64,000 nucleotides of DNA from Nonomuraea typhae (GTDB lineage Bacteria; Actinomycetota; Actinomycetes; Streptosporangiales; Streptosporangiaceae). Positions 8,548-16,688 of this stretch are shown here, piece after piece. The stretch spans positions 682,001-746,000 of the forward strand of contig NZ_VRLV01000001.1 in NCBI RefSeq assembly GCF_009760925.1, read 5' to 3'. The notes beneath the pieces are model-generated. The model was not told the origin of the DNA and ran no database searches. It saw only the letters and a program-made list of their open reading frames with translations. The translations under genes were made by a program, and so were the position numbers. Position 1 is the first letter of the stretch. Each line of letters starts with the position of its first letter.

Positions 8548-9402
8548 TCACCCCGTCAGCTTCACGCTGCCGCCGCCACCCCAGAACAGGTACGACAGCA
8601 GCAGGTTGAGCAGGACGATCGTGACGATGGACTGGCGGATCGCCCGCCCCGCCGCCACGCCCACGCCCACCGGCCCGCCGGTGGCGTGGTAACCGTGGTA
8701 GCAGTGGATGACGATGACCGTGAACGCGAACACCCCCACCTTGGCGACGCTGTAGACGATGTCGGTGACCGGCAGATACAGGTAGAAGTAGTAGTCGTAG
8801 ACCCCGGGGGCCAGGCCGAACAGCACGGTGCTCATCAGCCGGGTGGCGAAGAAGCTGGCGAACAACGCGATGAGGTAGATCGGCACCAGCGCGAGCAGGG
8901 CGGCCACGACGCGGGTGCAGATCAGGTAGGTGAAGGCGTTGATGCCCATGACCTCCAGCGCGTCGATCTCCTCGGAGATCCGCATCGCGCCCAGCTCGGC
9001 GGTGAAGGCCGAGCCCACCTGGGCGGCCAGGGCGGTGGCGGCGATGATCGGGGTGATCTCGCGGACGTTGGCGAAGCTGCCCACCAGCCCCATGAACGAC
9101 TCGGCCCCGATCGCCTGCAGGCCCTGGTAGCCCTGGAGGCCGACGGTGGCCCCGACCACGAAGGCCATGGTGAACACCACGAAGATCATGCCGCCGCCGA
9201 TGACGGTCGCGCCGACGCCGATGACCACGTCGCTGACCTGGCGCAGGACCACGTTGGTGTAGCGCAGGCGCAGGACGATGTCGCGGACGGAGTAGAACAC
9301 GACCCGCCAGACGAACAGCGGCCAGTCGGCCAGGCTGGCGAACCTCTCCCCGGCCTCGCGGCCCTTCAGGGCGAACCTGAGGCCCGCCGTACGGGTGGCC
9401 AT
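8548..9402 (-). CDS. yrbEB: MlaE/YrbE-type permease, second copy (YrbEB position)
   Basis: 284 residues with five to six hydrophobic segments. It carries the MlaE/YrbE family core: a conserved central segment (TALAAQVGSAFTAELGAMRI) followed by SEEIDALEVMGIN, the part that contacts the ATPase in the MlaFE complex. It would be half of the membrane permease that accepts lipids from the MCE channel. The ATG at 9402 shares one base with the TGA of the first permease gene (TGATG). No MceG/MlaF-type ATPase gene is in the window, so the energy-coupling subunit must be elsewhere, as is usual for actinobacteria. Confidence 0.92.
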   Translation of the reverse strand: MATRTAGLRFALKGREAGERFASLADWPLFVWRVVFYSVRDIVLRLRYTNVVLRQVSDVVIGVGATVIGGGMIFVVFTMAFVVGATVGLQGYQGLQAIGAESFMGLVGSFANVREITPIIAATALAAQVGSAFTAELGAMRISEEIDALEVMGINAFTYLICTRVVAALLALVPIYLIALFASFFATRLMSTVLFGLAPGVYDYYFYLYLPVTDIVYSVAKVGVFAFTVIVIHCYHGYHATGGPVGVGVAAGRAIRQSIVTIVLLNLLLSYLFWGGGGSVKLTG

Positions 9403-10193
9403 CACAGGGCCTTGGGCGGGTAGGCGAGGAAGTAGACGGCGGAGATCACGTAGTTGAACGCGAAGACCAGCATGAACGTGAGCACGGTGGACTGGTTGAC
9501 CGCCCGCCCGACCCCGACGGGGCTGGTGGCGCAGGTCATCCCCTTGTAGCAGGCGACCGCGGCGGCGATGAAGCCGAAGATCCACGCCTTGAACAGGGTG
9601 ACGTAGAGGTCGGAGGCGACCACGAGGCTGAGCGCGCCGTCGAAGTAGGCGCCGGGGGTGACGCCCTGGACGACGACGTTGAAGAAGTAGCCGCCGGAGG
9701 CGCCGGCGAGGATGACGAGCGGGCACAGGCAGACGGCGACGGTGCTGGCGGCCCACATCCGGGGGGTGACGAGGCGGTGGACGGGGTTGACGGACATGAC
9801 CTCCATGGCGCTGAGCTCGTCGCGGATGTGCCGGGCGCCGATGTCGGAGGTCATCGCGCTGCCTCCGGCCCCGGCGATGAGCAGGGCGCTGGCCAGGGGC
9901 GCGACCTCCCGGATCAGGCCGACGAACACCGCGCTGCCGGTGGCCGAGGCGGCGCCGAGCTGCCAGGCCAGCTCGCCCACCTGGAGCGCGACGGTGGCGC
10001 CGAGGGGAAGGGAGACCAGGAGCACCGGGACGCTGGTGACGCGGGCGAGGAACCAGCACTGCTCGACGAACTCCCACCACCAGCTCTTGACGTCCCAGCT
10101 ACGGCGTAACCCCTCCAGGACGATGACGAAGAGCTCACCGACCTGGCCGAGGGCTGACCCGGCCTTCCGGCCGACGTAACTGGTTACCGCCAT
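9402..10193 (-). CDS. yrbEA: MlaE/YrbE-type permease, first copy (YrbEA position)
   Basis: First gene of the mce operon, 263 residues. MlaE-family features include GAGGSAMTSDIGARHI followed by RDELSAMEVMSVNPV (about residues 108-138) and five hydrophobic stretches. Together with the next gene it should form the heterodimeric permease. I chose the ATG at 10193 because GAGG lies 5 bases in front of it. A GTG two codons upstream (10199) is possible but lacks a spaced ribosome site. The upstream 120 bases hold inverted repeats that may control the whole 9.6-kb operon. Confidence 0.9.
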   Translation of the reverse strand: MAVTSYVGRKAGSALGQVGELFVIVLEGLRRSWDVKSWWWEFVEQCWFLARVTSVPVLLVSLPLGATVALQVGELAWQLGAASATGSAVFVGLIREVAPLASALLIAGAGGSAMTSDIGARHIRDELSAMEVMSVNPVHRLVTPRMWAASTVAVCLCPLVILAGASGGYFFNVVVQGVTPGAYFDGALSLVVASDLYVTLFKAWIFGFIAAAVACYKGMTCATSPVGVGRAVNQSTVLTFMLVFAFNYVISAVYFLAYPPKAL

Positions 10194-10231
10194 GACCACC
10201 TCGTGAACCGGGGCGACTCCGGAGCAGTCAC

Positions 10232-10283
10232 CCTACTGACGGGTTGTCCAGTAGGTCGATGCTTTCCCGCTAATTTGCGCAAA
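10232..10283. promoter_or_regulatory. Inverted repeats upstream of the mce operon
   Basis: Two palindromic elements lie 40-90 bases upstream of the first mce-operon gene. One is a perfect 7-bp inverted repeat, CCTACTG/CAGTAGG, at 10232-10238 and 10249-10255 with a 10-base spacer. The other is a perfect 10-bp palindrome, TTTGCGCAAA, at 10274-10283. Both are in the only non-coding stretch before yrbEA, so they are candidate operators for a TetR- or GntR-type regulator, as known for mce operons. A clear -10/-35 pair was not found. Confidence 0.4.
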
Positions 10284-10317
10284 AGCTATGAGACCCGGCT
10301 CCGGTGTTGTCAGCCCA

Positions 10318-10953
10318 CTACGAAATGTGATCTGCCCGAGCGGGCAGCCGCCCGGCCAGTACGGCGAGGCAGATCGTCCACGCGCTCCAGGCCAGGTATC
10401 CGATGAAGTTGGCCAGGTCCACGCCCGGCACCCCGAGCGGCCCCAGCACGCCGGAGGCGATGGCCACGGCGGAGGCGGCGCCGAGCAGGGTGAACCAGCG
10501 GGGCGCGCGGGGCAGGGCGCTGAGCACGAGGGCGGTCCAGGCGGCGGTGAGCAGGTAGCCGAGGGTCTCGCCGATGCCGACGCCCAGGTAGGAGTGCAGG
10601 GTGGTGAAGAGCGTGGCCGCGTCGGGCGCCCCGGCCAGCTTCGGGACCGCGTACGGCCAGCGCATCAGGCCGACCACTTGGACGGCGCCGGCCAGGACCC
10701 CGACGTGGGCCGACAGGGTGGCGGCGGAGCCGGCCGGCAGGCGGCGGGCCAGCAGGACGGCGGCCGGGATGAGCGCGGCGGCGCCCGCGGCCAGCAGGAG
10801 GAACCAGGCGGTGGTGGTGGCCTGGGTGGCGGCGAAGGCGGCGAGGATCTCGGCGGGCGGCTCGGTGAGGATGCCGGGGTAGCCGAAGGTGATGCCGAGG
10901 CCGATGAAGGCGAGGTTGGCGGCGAGGACGGCGAAGATCAGGGTCCATCTCAT
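10318..10953 (-). CDS. DUF4386-like integral membrane protein
   Basis: 211 residues with about six predicted membrane helices (for example 5-27, 46-70, 84-100, 126-150, 155-176 and 181-200). The pattern, including GEXLGY in helix 4 (VGIGETLGYLLTAAWT), resembles DUF4386 proteins, whose role is not established. It is transcribed divergently from the TetR regulator at 11010 across a 56-base gap filled by a long palindrome, the classic layout of a TetR repressor and its target. It is therefore probably repressed by that TetR. Confidence 0.65.
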   Translation of the reverse strand: MRWTLIFAVLAANLAFIGLGITFGYPGILTEPPAEILAAFAATQATTTAWFLLLAAGAAALIPAAVLLARRLPAGSAATLSAHVGVLAGAVQVVGLMRWPYAVPKLAGAPDAATLFTTLHSYLGVGIGETLGYLLTAAWTALVLSALPRAPRWFTLLGAASAVAIASGVLGPLGVPGVDLANFIGYLAWSAWTICLAVLAGRLPARADHIS

Positions 10954-10964
10954 GGCGAGCTCCT

Positions 10965-11004
10965 AACTCTGAACGATGTTTAGTATTAAACACCGTTTAG
11001 AGTT
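10965..11004. promoter_or_regulatory. Long palindrome between DUF4386 gene and tetR (candidate operator)
   Basis: Two 18-base arms (10965-10982 and 10987-11004) separated by GTAT are complementary at 16 of 18 positions. The core is GTTTA/TAAAC and the outer ends are AACTCT/AGAGTT. It fills almost the whole intergenic space and is much more AT-rich than its surroundings, so it must also contain the promoter elements. This is the expected binding site of the adjacent TetR protein. Confidence 0.7.
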
Positions 11005-11009
11005 GTCTT

Positions 11010-11627
11010 GTGAAGAGGGGACCGCAGCGGTCTTTGGAACCGCAGGCCGTACTGGACGCCGCGCTGGAACTGATCGACGCGGGCGGGCTCACCATGCGGG
11101 CGCTGGCCGCCCGGGTCGGGCTCACGCCGGGCGCGCTGTACACCTACTTCCCCGACCGGGCGGCGATCGTCTCCGCGCTCGCCGACCGGCTGCTGGGCGA
11201 GGCCGACCTCCGGCTGCTGGAGGACCAGGACCTGGAGGCCGACGCGCGGATCGTCGCGTTCTCCCTCGACCTGCGCGAGGTGCTGATGCGGCATCCGGCC
11301 GCGGTCCCGGCCATCCTCGGGGCCGCCTTCCAGGGGCCGGTCGCGTTGCGGGTGGGGGAGAGCCTGCTCGCCGCGCTGCCCGACGCCCGGGCCGCCTATG
11401 CGGTGATGGTGTACGTGCTGGGCGCGATCGCGCTGGAGGCGGCCGAGGTGGGGGAGGGACGGGTGCCGCCGGAGGCGGAGCGAGTGGCGGCCCGGCGGGC
11501 GGCGTTCGCGGTCGACCCCGGGCGGTTCCCGCGCACGCACGCCGCCGCCGGGGAGATCGCCGCCTACATCTCCACCGAGCAGTTCCGGTGGGGGCTGGAG
11601 CGGCTTCTGGCCGGGCTCCGGGCCTAG
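11010..11627 (+). CDS. TetR/AcrR-family transcriptional regulator
   Basis: 205 residues. The N-terminal helix-turn-helix at about residues 12-55 reads MRALAARVGLTPGALYTYF, a standard TetR recognition region. The C-terminal ~140 residues form the ligand/dimer domain and resemble the TetR C-terminal group that senses small hydrophobic molecules. GTG start at 11010 directly follows the palindrome at 10965-11004, so autorepression and repression of the divergent DUF4386 gene are likely. The ligand is unknown. Confidence 0.88.
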   Translation: MKRGPQRSLEPQAVLDAALELIDAGGLTMRALAARVGLTPGALYTYFPDRAAIVSALADRLLGEADLRLLEDQDLEADARIVAFSLDLREVLMRHPAAVPAILGAAFQGPVALRVGESLLAALPDARAAYAVMVYVLGAIALEAAEVGEGRVPPEAERVAARRAAFAVDPGRFPRTHAAAGEIAAYISTEQFRWGLERLLAGLRA

Positions 11628-11725
11628 GCGGTCACCGGGGGGCGCGGCGGAGCCGGGCGGGGTGCATGGGCGGATCGTGCGTTCCGCCTCTGCCCTTTGC
11701 GCGCGCCCGGCGCGAGCGTTGAAGC

Positions 11726-12271
11726 ATGAAAACGCTGATCTGGCTGCGCAACCGCTGGCCGACCGCCCTGGCATTGGGCGCCACGGCCCTGACCTTCGGC
11801 GGGGGAGAGTCCGGCGAGATGGTCACCTCGTTCGCCGGGACCCTCCTGATCCTGCCGCTGCTCTACCTCGTGGTCGCCAAGCTGAAGCGCCGCGAGGCCA
11901 CCTGGCCCGGGCTGCTGGCCGGGATCGTGCTCGTGTTCGTCCTGCGGTTCCTGGACGTGATCGAGCCCGCGGTGGTGTACTCCGGTCTCGCCCTGGTCGT
12001 CCTGATCTGGGGCGCCGTGGACGGGCACCTGCGCGCCTCGGGCGAACTGCGGCTGCAGGCGCTCGGCATGCTCGGCTTCGGCGCGCTGGCCCTGGCCGGG
12101 CTCATCCTCGACCCGGACGTCGGCAGGTACGTGGTGGCCGCGGGCTGGTTCCTGCACGGGGTCTGGGACTTCGTGCACCTCAAGCGGGACAAGGTCGTGG
12201 CCCGCAGCTTCGCCGAGTGGTGCGGCGTGGTCGACGTCGTGATCGCCGCCGAGCTCGTCTTCAAGCTCTAA
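11726..12271 (+). CDS. Uncharacterised integral membrane protein
   Basis: 181 residues with about five to six hydrophobic helices (roughly 12-30, 33-50, 62-78, 84-98, 110-126 and 130-148) and a polar C-terminus containing HGVWDFVHLKRDK. I do not recognise a named family. The ATG at 11726 follows a weak GCGTTGAAGC leader. It is preceded by a 98-base gap after tetR and ends 4 bases inside the convergent GntR gene. Nothing around it points to a pathway. Confidence 0.6.
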   Translation: MKTLIWLRNRWPTALALGATALTFGGGESGEMVTSFAGTLLILPLLYLVVAKLKRREATWPGLLAGIVLVFVLRFLDVIEPAVVYSGLALVVLIWGAVDGHLRASGELRLQALGMLGFGALALAGLILDPDVGRYVVAAGWFLHGVWDFVHLKRDKVVARSFAEWCGVVDVVIAAELVFKL

Positions 12272-12972
12272 CGCCGGTAGTTGAGGACGAACCTGATCCG
12301 GTCGCCCTTGATGCGCCGCCGTACATAGAGGACCGGCTGCCCGTCGGGGGCGCAGCTGACCCCCTCGCGGACCAGCAGCGGGGTGCCGATGTTCACGTCC
12401 AGGTGCTCGGCGTCGCCGATGTCGGCCCCGGTGGCGCTGAAGGCCCGCCAGTCGTATCGCAGGTCCAGGCCCAGGGAGCGGACCATGTTCGTCTCCGGCG
12501 GCAGGTCCGCCGGCAGCAGGGCGGCGGGCATCCAGTAGGTGCTGATGGCCCAGGGCTCGGCCTCGATCGTGATGAGGGTGTCGACGCGGGACAGCGCGCC
12601 CGGCAGGTGCGCCGCGGCCTCCCGGTCGTCGGGGGCGCTCCCGGCGGGGCCGGCGGCGAGGACCTTCTCGCTGCCGTTCATCTCCCGGGAGTGCATGCTG
12701 CCGAGGTCGATGCGCTGGCTGAGGGGATCGACGTCGATGGAGACCCGGGTCACGGGGGCGCGGACGAACGTGCCGATGCCGCGCCGGATCTCGACGGAGC
12801 CGGCCCGGTCGAGCTCGGCGATGGCCTGGCGGATGGTCAGCCGGTTGACGCCGAACTCGGCCGACAGCTCCGGCTCGCTGGGCAGCCGGGAGCCCGCGGG
12901 CAGGGCTCCGGAGTCGATGCGTTCTTGGAGGGTGCGGGCCAGCCGGAGGTAGACCGGGATGGAGGAGCGCAT
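12268..12972 (-). CDS. GntR-family regulator with UTRA domain
   Basis: A HutC/UTRA-type repressor. The winged helix-turn-helix at the N-terminus begins at IPVYLRLARTLQERIDSG, includes LPSEPELSAEFGVNRLTIRQ and the wing motif VEIRRGIGTFV. The UTRA effector domain fills the C-terminal ~130 residues. I chose the ATG at 12972, giving 234 aa, because an in-frame ATG at 13020 would leave only 14 bases to the divergent MFS start and would place the start inside the ACATCTAG repeats. It lies back-to-back with the MFS/GH3 operon and most likely represses it until a sugar or sugar phosphate binds. Confidence 0.82.
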   Translation of the reverse strand: MRSSIPVYLRLARTLQERIDSGALPAGSRLPSEPELSAEFGVNRLTIRQAIAELDRAGSVEIRRGIGTFVRAPVTRVSIDVDPLSQRIDLGSMHSREMNGSEKVLAAGPAGSAPDDREAAAHLPGALSRVDTLITIEAEPWAISTYWMPAALLPADLPPETNMVRSLGLDLRYDWRAFSATGADIGDAEHLDVNIGTPLLVREGVSCAPDGQPVLYVRRRIKGDRIRFVLNYRR

Positions 12973-13016
12973 GTTCACCAGCTTGCCATCGCCAGTATTG
13001 ACCCGGGCCACCTTGA

Positions 13017-13036
13017 ACATCTAGACATCTAGATGT
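13017..13036. promoter_or_regulatory. ACATCTAG tandem repeat with palindrome (candidate GntR operator)
   Basis: Two direct copies of ACATCTAG (13017-13024 and 13025-13032). The second copy forms a perfect 12-bp palindrome, ACATCTAGATGT (13025-13036). The site is located between the divergent GntR and MFS genes and overlaps the likely MFS translation start, so binding would block transcription directly. UTRA-type GntR regulators usually bind short palindromes of this kind. Confidence 0.6.
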
Positions 13037-14285
13037 GTCCCTCGTGAACCCTCCGGTACGGGCGCCCCGCCGTACCGTCGCCGCCCTCATCGGCACCGAA
13101 CTCCTGCTCACCTTCGCCCTGGCCACCCCGCTCATCGCCACCCTCGGCCTCAAGGCCGGCGAGATCGACCCCGCGGGCAAGGAGAGCCTGCTCGGCCTGG
13201 TCACCGCCGTGGGCGCGCTGGCCGCCTTCCTGCTCAACCCGCTCTTCGGCCACCTGTCGGACCGCACGCGCAGCCGCTTCGGCCGGCGCCGCCCGTGGAT
13301 CCTGGCGGGCCTGGCCGGAGGCGTCCCCGCCGCCGTGATCATGGCCACCGCGACCGGCGGCCTCCAGCTCATGCTCGGCTGGCTGCTGGCCCAGGCCGCC
13401 TACAACGCCGCGCTGGCCGCGCTGTCGGCGGTGATCGCCGACCGGGTGCCGCCGGAGCAGCAGGCGACCGTGTCCGGGCTGTTCGGCGCGGCCGGATTCG
13501 CCGGGGTCACCCCGGGACTCGTGCTCGTGGGCGTGCTGCCGGGCAACCTCGCCGCCCTCTTCCTGATCCCGGCGCTGGCCGGGGTGCTGGGCGGGCTGCT
13601 GGCCTGGCGGCTGCTGCGCGACGACGCCCCGGTGACCGAGGCCGCGCCGGTCGGCCTGCGCAGCCTGCTGTCCAGCCTGGTCTTCGACCCCCGGCTCTCG
13701 CCCAGCTTCACCGTGGTGTGGGTGCAGCGATTCCTGCTGCAGTTCGCCAACGCGCTGATCGCCACGTTCGGCCTGTTCTACCTCATGACCCGGCTGGAGC
13801 TGACCACCGCCCAGGCCGCCGCCGTGGTCTCGGCCACCGGCCTGGTGTCGCTGCTGCTGAACGTGCTGGCCGCCGGGGTGTCGGGCAAGCTGGCCTCGCG
13901 CACCCAGGCGTACCGGGCCTTCGTCGTCGTGGCCGGGCTGCTCATGGCCGGCTCGATGCTGGTCAAGATGACCGCCGTGAGCCTGTGGCCGATCTACCTC
14001 GCCACCGGGCTGGCCGGCATCGGGCTCGGCGTCTTCTACGCCGTGGACCTCGCGCTGGTCATCCGGGTCATGCCCGGCAGCGCGGACTCGGCCCGCTACC
14101 TGGGCGTCTTCAACATCGCCAAGGCCCTGCCGCAGTCGATCGCCCCGGCGCTGGCGCCGCTGCTGCTCACGCTGGGCAGCGACCCGGTGGCGCCCGCGAC
14201 GGGCAAGAACTACTTCCTGCTGTTTCTCACCGGCGCCGTCGCGGCTCTCGCCGCCACCGCCCTGACCCCCTTGATCAGGACATGA
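13035..14285 (+). CDS. MFS transporter, probable glycoside importer
   Basis: 416 residues with twelve predicted membrane helices. After the second helix comes GHLSDRTRSRFGRRRPWI, the A-like motif with the RSRFGRRRPWI extension typical of sucrose/glycoside:cation symporter-like proteins. GTG at 13035 is the first start and another GTG at 13044 is possible. Both are very near the operator, so the message may be leaderless. The gene overlaps the GH3 start by 4 bases (ATGA), so transport and hydrolysis of the same glycoside are coupled. Substrate unknown. Confidence 0.83.
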   Translation: MSLVNPPVRAPRRTVAALIGTELLLTFALATPLIATLGLKAGEIDPAGKESLLGLVTAVGALAAFLLNPLFGHLSDRTRSRFGRRRPWILAGLAGGVPAAVIMATATGGLQLMLGWLLAQAAYNAALAALSAVIADRVPPEQQATVSGLFGAAGFAGVTPGLVLVGVLPGNLAALFLIPALAGVLGGLLAWRLLRDDAPVTEAAPVGLRSLLSSLVFDPRLSPSFTVVWVQRFLLQFANALIATFGLFYLMTRLELTTAQAAAVVSATGLVSLLLNVLAAGVSGKLASRTQAYRAFVVVAGLLMAGSMLVKMTAVSLWPIYLATGLAGIGLGVFYAVDLALVIRVMPGSADSARYLGVFNIAKALPQSIAPALAPLLLTLGSDPVAPATGKNYFLLFLTGAVAALAATALTPLIRT

Positions 14286-15973
14286 CTCGCTACAAGAACC
14301 CCGACCTGCCCGTTCAGGACCGCGTCACCGACCTCCTCGGCCGCATGACGCTGGAGGAGAAAGCCGGGCAGATGTGCCACGGCCGCATGTTCCACGGCTC
14401 CGGCCGGGAACTGATCGGCGAGCGGCACATCACCGCCTTCGCGATGATGCACGTGCCCTCGCCGGGCGACATGGCCCGCTGGAACAACACCCTCCAGGAC
14501 GAGGCGGCCACGACCAGGCTCGGCATCCCGGTCACGCTCGCCTCCGACCCCCGCCACGGCTTCGCGGACAACCCGGCCACCGCCCACGCCGGCGGCGGCT
14601 TCACCGCCGGCCCCGAGCCGATCGGCCTGGCCGCCACCGGCGACCCGGGCCTGGTCGAGCGCTTCGCCGCCATGGCCGGGCGCGAACTGCGCGCGACCGG
14701 TATCCGGCTGGCCATCCACCCCATGGCCGACCTGGCCACCGAACCGCGCTGGGCACGCATCAGCGGCACCTTCGGCGAGGACGCGGAACGGGCCGGCCAG
14801 ATGATCGCCGCCTACGTCCGCGGCATGCAGGGCGCCGGCGTGGACTGCATGGTCAAGCACTTCCCCGGCAACGGGCCCCAGGCCGGCGGCGAGGACCCGC
14901 ACTTCGCGTACGGCAAGCACCAGGCATTCCCCGGCGGCAACCTCGAATACCACCTGCGCCCCTTCGCCGCCGCCTTCGACGCCGGGGTGGCGCAGCTCAT
15001 GCCCTGCTACGCCATCCCCACCGGCAGCGGGCTGGCCGAGGTCGGCGCGAACTTCAACCACGACGTCATCACCGGCCTGGCCCGCGAGCGCTTCGGCTTC
15101 GACGGCGTCGTGTGCACCGACTTCAACGCGCTGACCGGCTTCGAGATCCCCGGCCTGGTCTCGCTGCCCCCGCGCAACTGGGGCGTGGAGCACCTGCCGG
15201 TCGAGGACGCGCTGGTCATGATGCTGGAGGCCGGGGTGGACCAGCTCGGCGGCGAGACCCGGCCCGACCTGATCACGGCCGCGGTGCGCGCCGGCCGGGT
15301 GCCCGAGTCGCGCCTGGACGCCTCCGTGGCCCGGATCCTGCGCGACAAGTTCCGGCTCGGCCTCTTCGAGGACCCCTACGTGGACCCGGCCGCCGCCGAA
15401 CGGCTCGTCGGCGGCCCGGGCCACCGGGCGATCGGCCGCGAGGCCCAGCGCCGCTCGCTCGTGCTGCTGACCGGCACGCCCGCCCCCGCCGCCCGCCTGT
15501 ACACCGAGAACGTCGAGGTCGCCGACGGCCACGGCACGGTCGTGGCGCGGCCGGAGGACGCCGACCTGGCCGTGATCCGGCTGCGCGCCCCCTACGAGCA
15601 GCGCGAGGGCCTGCTGGAGAGCCACTTCCACGCCGGCTCGCTGGACTTCCCCGAGGCCGAGCTGGCCCGGCTGCGCGAGGTGGCCGCCAAGGTGCCCACC
15701 GCGTTCTGCGTCTACCTGGACCGCCCGGCCATCCTGACCGAGCTGGCCGCCTGCGCCGACCGGCTGCTGGCCGACTTCGGCGCCGCCGACGACCTGGTGC
15801 TCGACGCGGTCCTGGGCCGCCGGGCGCCGGAAGGGACGCTCCCGTTCGACCTGCCCTCCTCGATGCGGGCCGTACGGGAGTCGCGCGAGGACGTGCCGTT
15901 CGACACCCGCGACCCGTTGTTCAGGACCGGTCATCCAGGAAGTCGAGCACCAGAGGGGACGCCTCCTGCCTGA
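14282..15973 (+). CDS. Glycoside hydrolase family 3 (beta-glucosidase-like)
   Basis: 563 residues without a signal peptide, so the enzyme acts in the cytoplasm on what the preceding MFS protein brings in. GH3 features: RMTLEEKAGQM at the N-terminus, the substrate-binding KHFPGNG near residue 197, and VVCTDFNA, where Asp280 is the expected nucleophile (family pattern (S/T)DW/F). A second alpha/beta domain follows. The protein is shorter than GH3 enzymes with a fibronectin-III domain. The last 53 bases overlap the convergent hydrolase gene. Confidence 0.87.
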   Translation: MTRYKNPDLPVQDRVTDLLGRMTLEEKAGQMCHGRMFHGSGRELIGERHITAFAMMHVPSPGDMARWNNTLQDEAATTRLGIPVTLASDPRHGFADNPATAHAGGGFTAGPEPIGLAATGDPGLVERFAAMAGRELRATGIRLAIHPMADLATEPRWARISGTFGEDAERAGQMIAAYVRGMQGAGVDCMVKHFPGNGPQAGGEDPHFAYGKHQAFPGGNLEYHLRPFAAAFDAGVAQLMPCYAIPTGSGLAEVGANFNHDVITGLARERFGFDGVVCTDFNALTGFEIPGLVSLPPRNWGVEHLPVEDALVMMLEAGVDQLGGETRPDLITAAVRAGRVPESRLDASVARILRDKFRLGLFEDPYVDPAAAERLVGGPGHRAIGREAQRRSLVLLTGTPAPAARLYTENVEVADGHGTVVARPEDADLAVIRLRAPYEQREGLLESHFHAGSLDFPEAELARLREVAAKVPTAFCVYLDRPAILTELAACADRLLADFGAADDLVLDAVLGRRAPEGTLPFDLPSSMRAVRESREDVPFDTRDPLFRTGHPGSRAPEGTPPA

Positions 15974-16676
15974 ACTCCTCGAAATAGGCGTGCCGCGCCC
16001 CGCGGATCAGGTGCATCACCGCGCCCGGGATGCGCTCGGTCAGCAGCGGCGCGTTCGCCGCGGGGTTGAAGAGGTCGTCGGCGCCGTGCACGACCAGCGT
16101 GGGCGCGGTGATGCCGGGCAGGGCGTCCCACGCGTCGTGCTCGGCGCTGGCGCTCAGGTGCCGCCGCCGCGCGTAGGCGGGCATCGCCGGATCCCCGGTC
16201 GTGTGGTACGGCCCGGCGTGCGCGGCCAGCCATTCCGGGGTGTACATGAGCTCCAGCAGAAACCGCCCCGACCCCGGCCCGGCCAGCGCCCTGCGCACCT
16301 CCGACGAGCGCTCCACGGCGTGCTCGCCGCCCGGCGAGGTGCACCCCAGCACCAGCGCGCTCACCCGGCCGGGGTAGTCGGCCGCCACCCACTGGGCCAC
16401 CCGGCCGCCCATGGACGTCCCGTAGACGGCGGCCCGCTCGATCCCGAGGGTGTCGAGCACCCCCACCACGTCGGCGGCGAAGCCCCGCGTCGAATAGGGG
16501 ACGTCCGGCTTGGCGCTCTCCCCGGTGCCGGGCCAGTCGAGCGTGACGGTGGTGTGCCGGGTCTCGAAGTCCTCCCGCACGCCCTCCCACCACAGGTGGG
16601 AGTTCGACTGACCGGCCAGCAGCACCAGCGCCGGGCCGCTGCCGCGGACCTGATGGGCGATGTCCATCTGCCTCAC
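15921..16676 (-). CDS. Alpha/beta-fold hydrolase
   Basis: 251 residues with the classic alpha/beta hydrolase layout: the nucleophile elbow GTSMGG near residue 90, the acid in VVHGADDLFNP near 200, and the late His in GARHAYFEEF near 232. The N-terminal region (GPALVLLAGQS) provides the oxyanion strand. It resembles 3-oxoadipate enol-lactonase/haloperoxidase-like enzymes, but the substrate cannot be inferred. First start is GTG 16676. An ATG three codons downstream (16667) is also possible. Confidence 0.8.
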   Translation of the reverse strand: MRQMDIAHQVRGSGPALVLLAGQSNSHLWWEGVREDFETRHTTVTLDWPGTGESAKPDVPYSTRGFAADVVGVLDTLGIERAAVYGTSMGGRVAQWVAADYPGRVSALVLGCTSPGGEHAVERSSEVRRALAGPGSGRFLLELMYTPEWLAAHAGPYHTTGDPAMPAYARRRHLSASAEHDAWDALPGITAPTLVVHGADDLFNPAANAPLLTERIPGAVMHLIRGARHAYFEEFRQEASPLVLDFLDDRS

Positions 16677-16688
16677 GTTAGCGGCACG

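Noticed and set aside
13015..13020. ATG at 13020 as start of the GntR regulator
   Set aside because: It lies inside the ACATCTAG repeats and leaves only 14 bases to the divergent MFS start. The winged-helix domain begins after the ATG at 12972.
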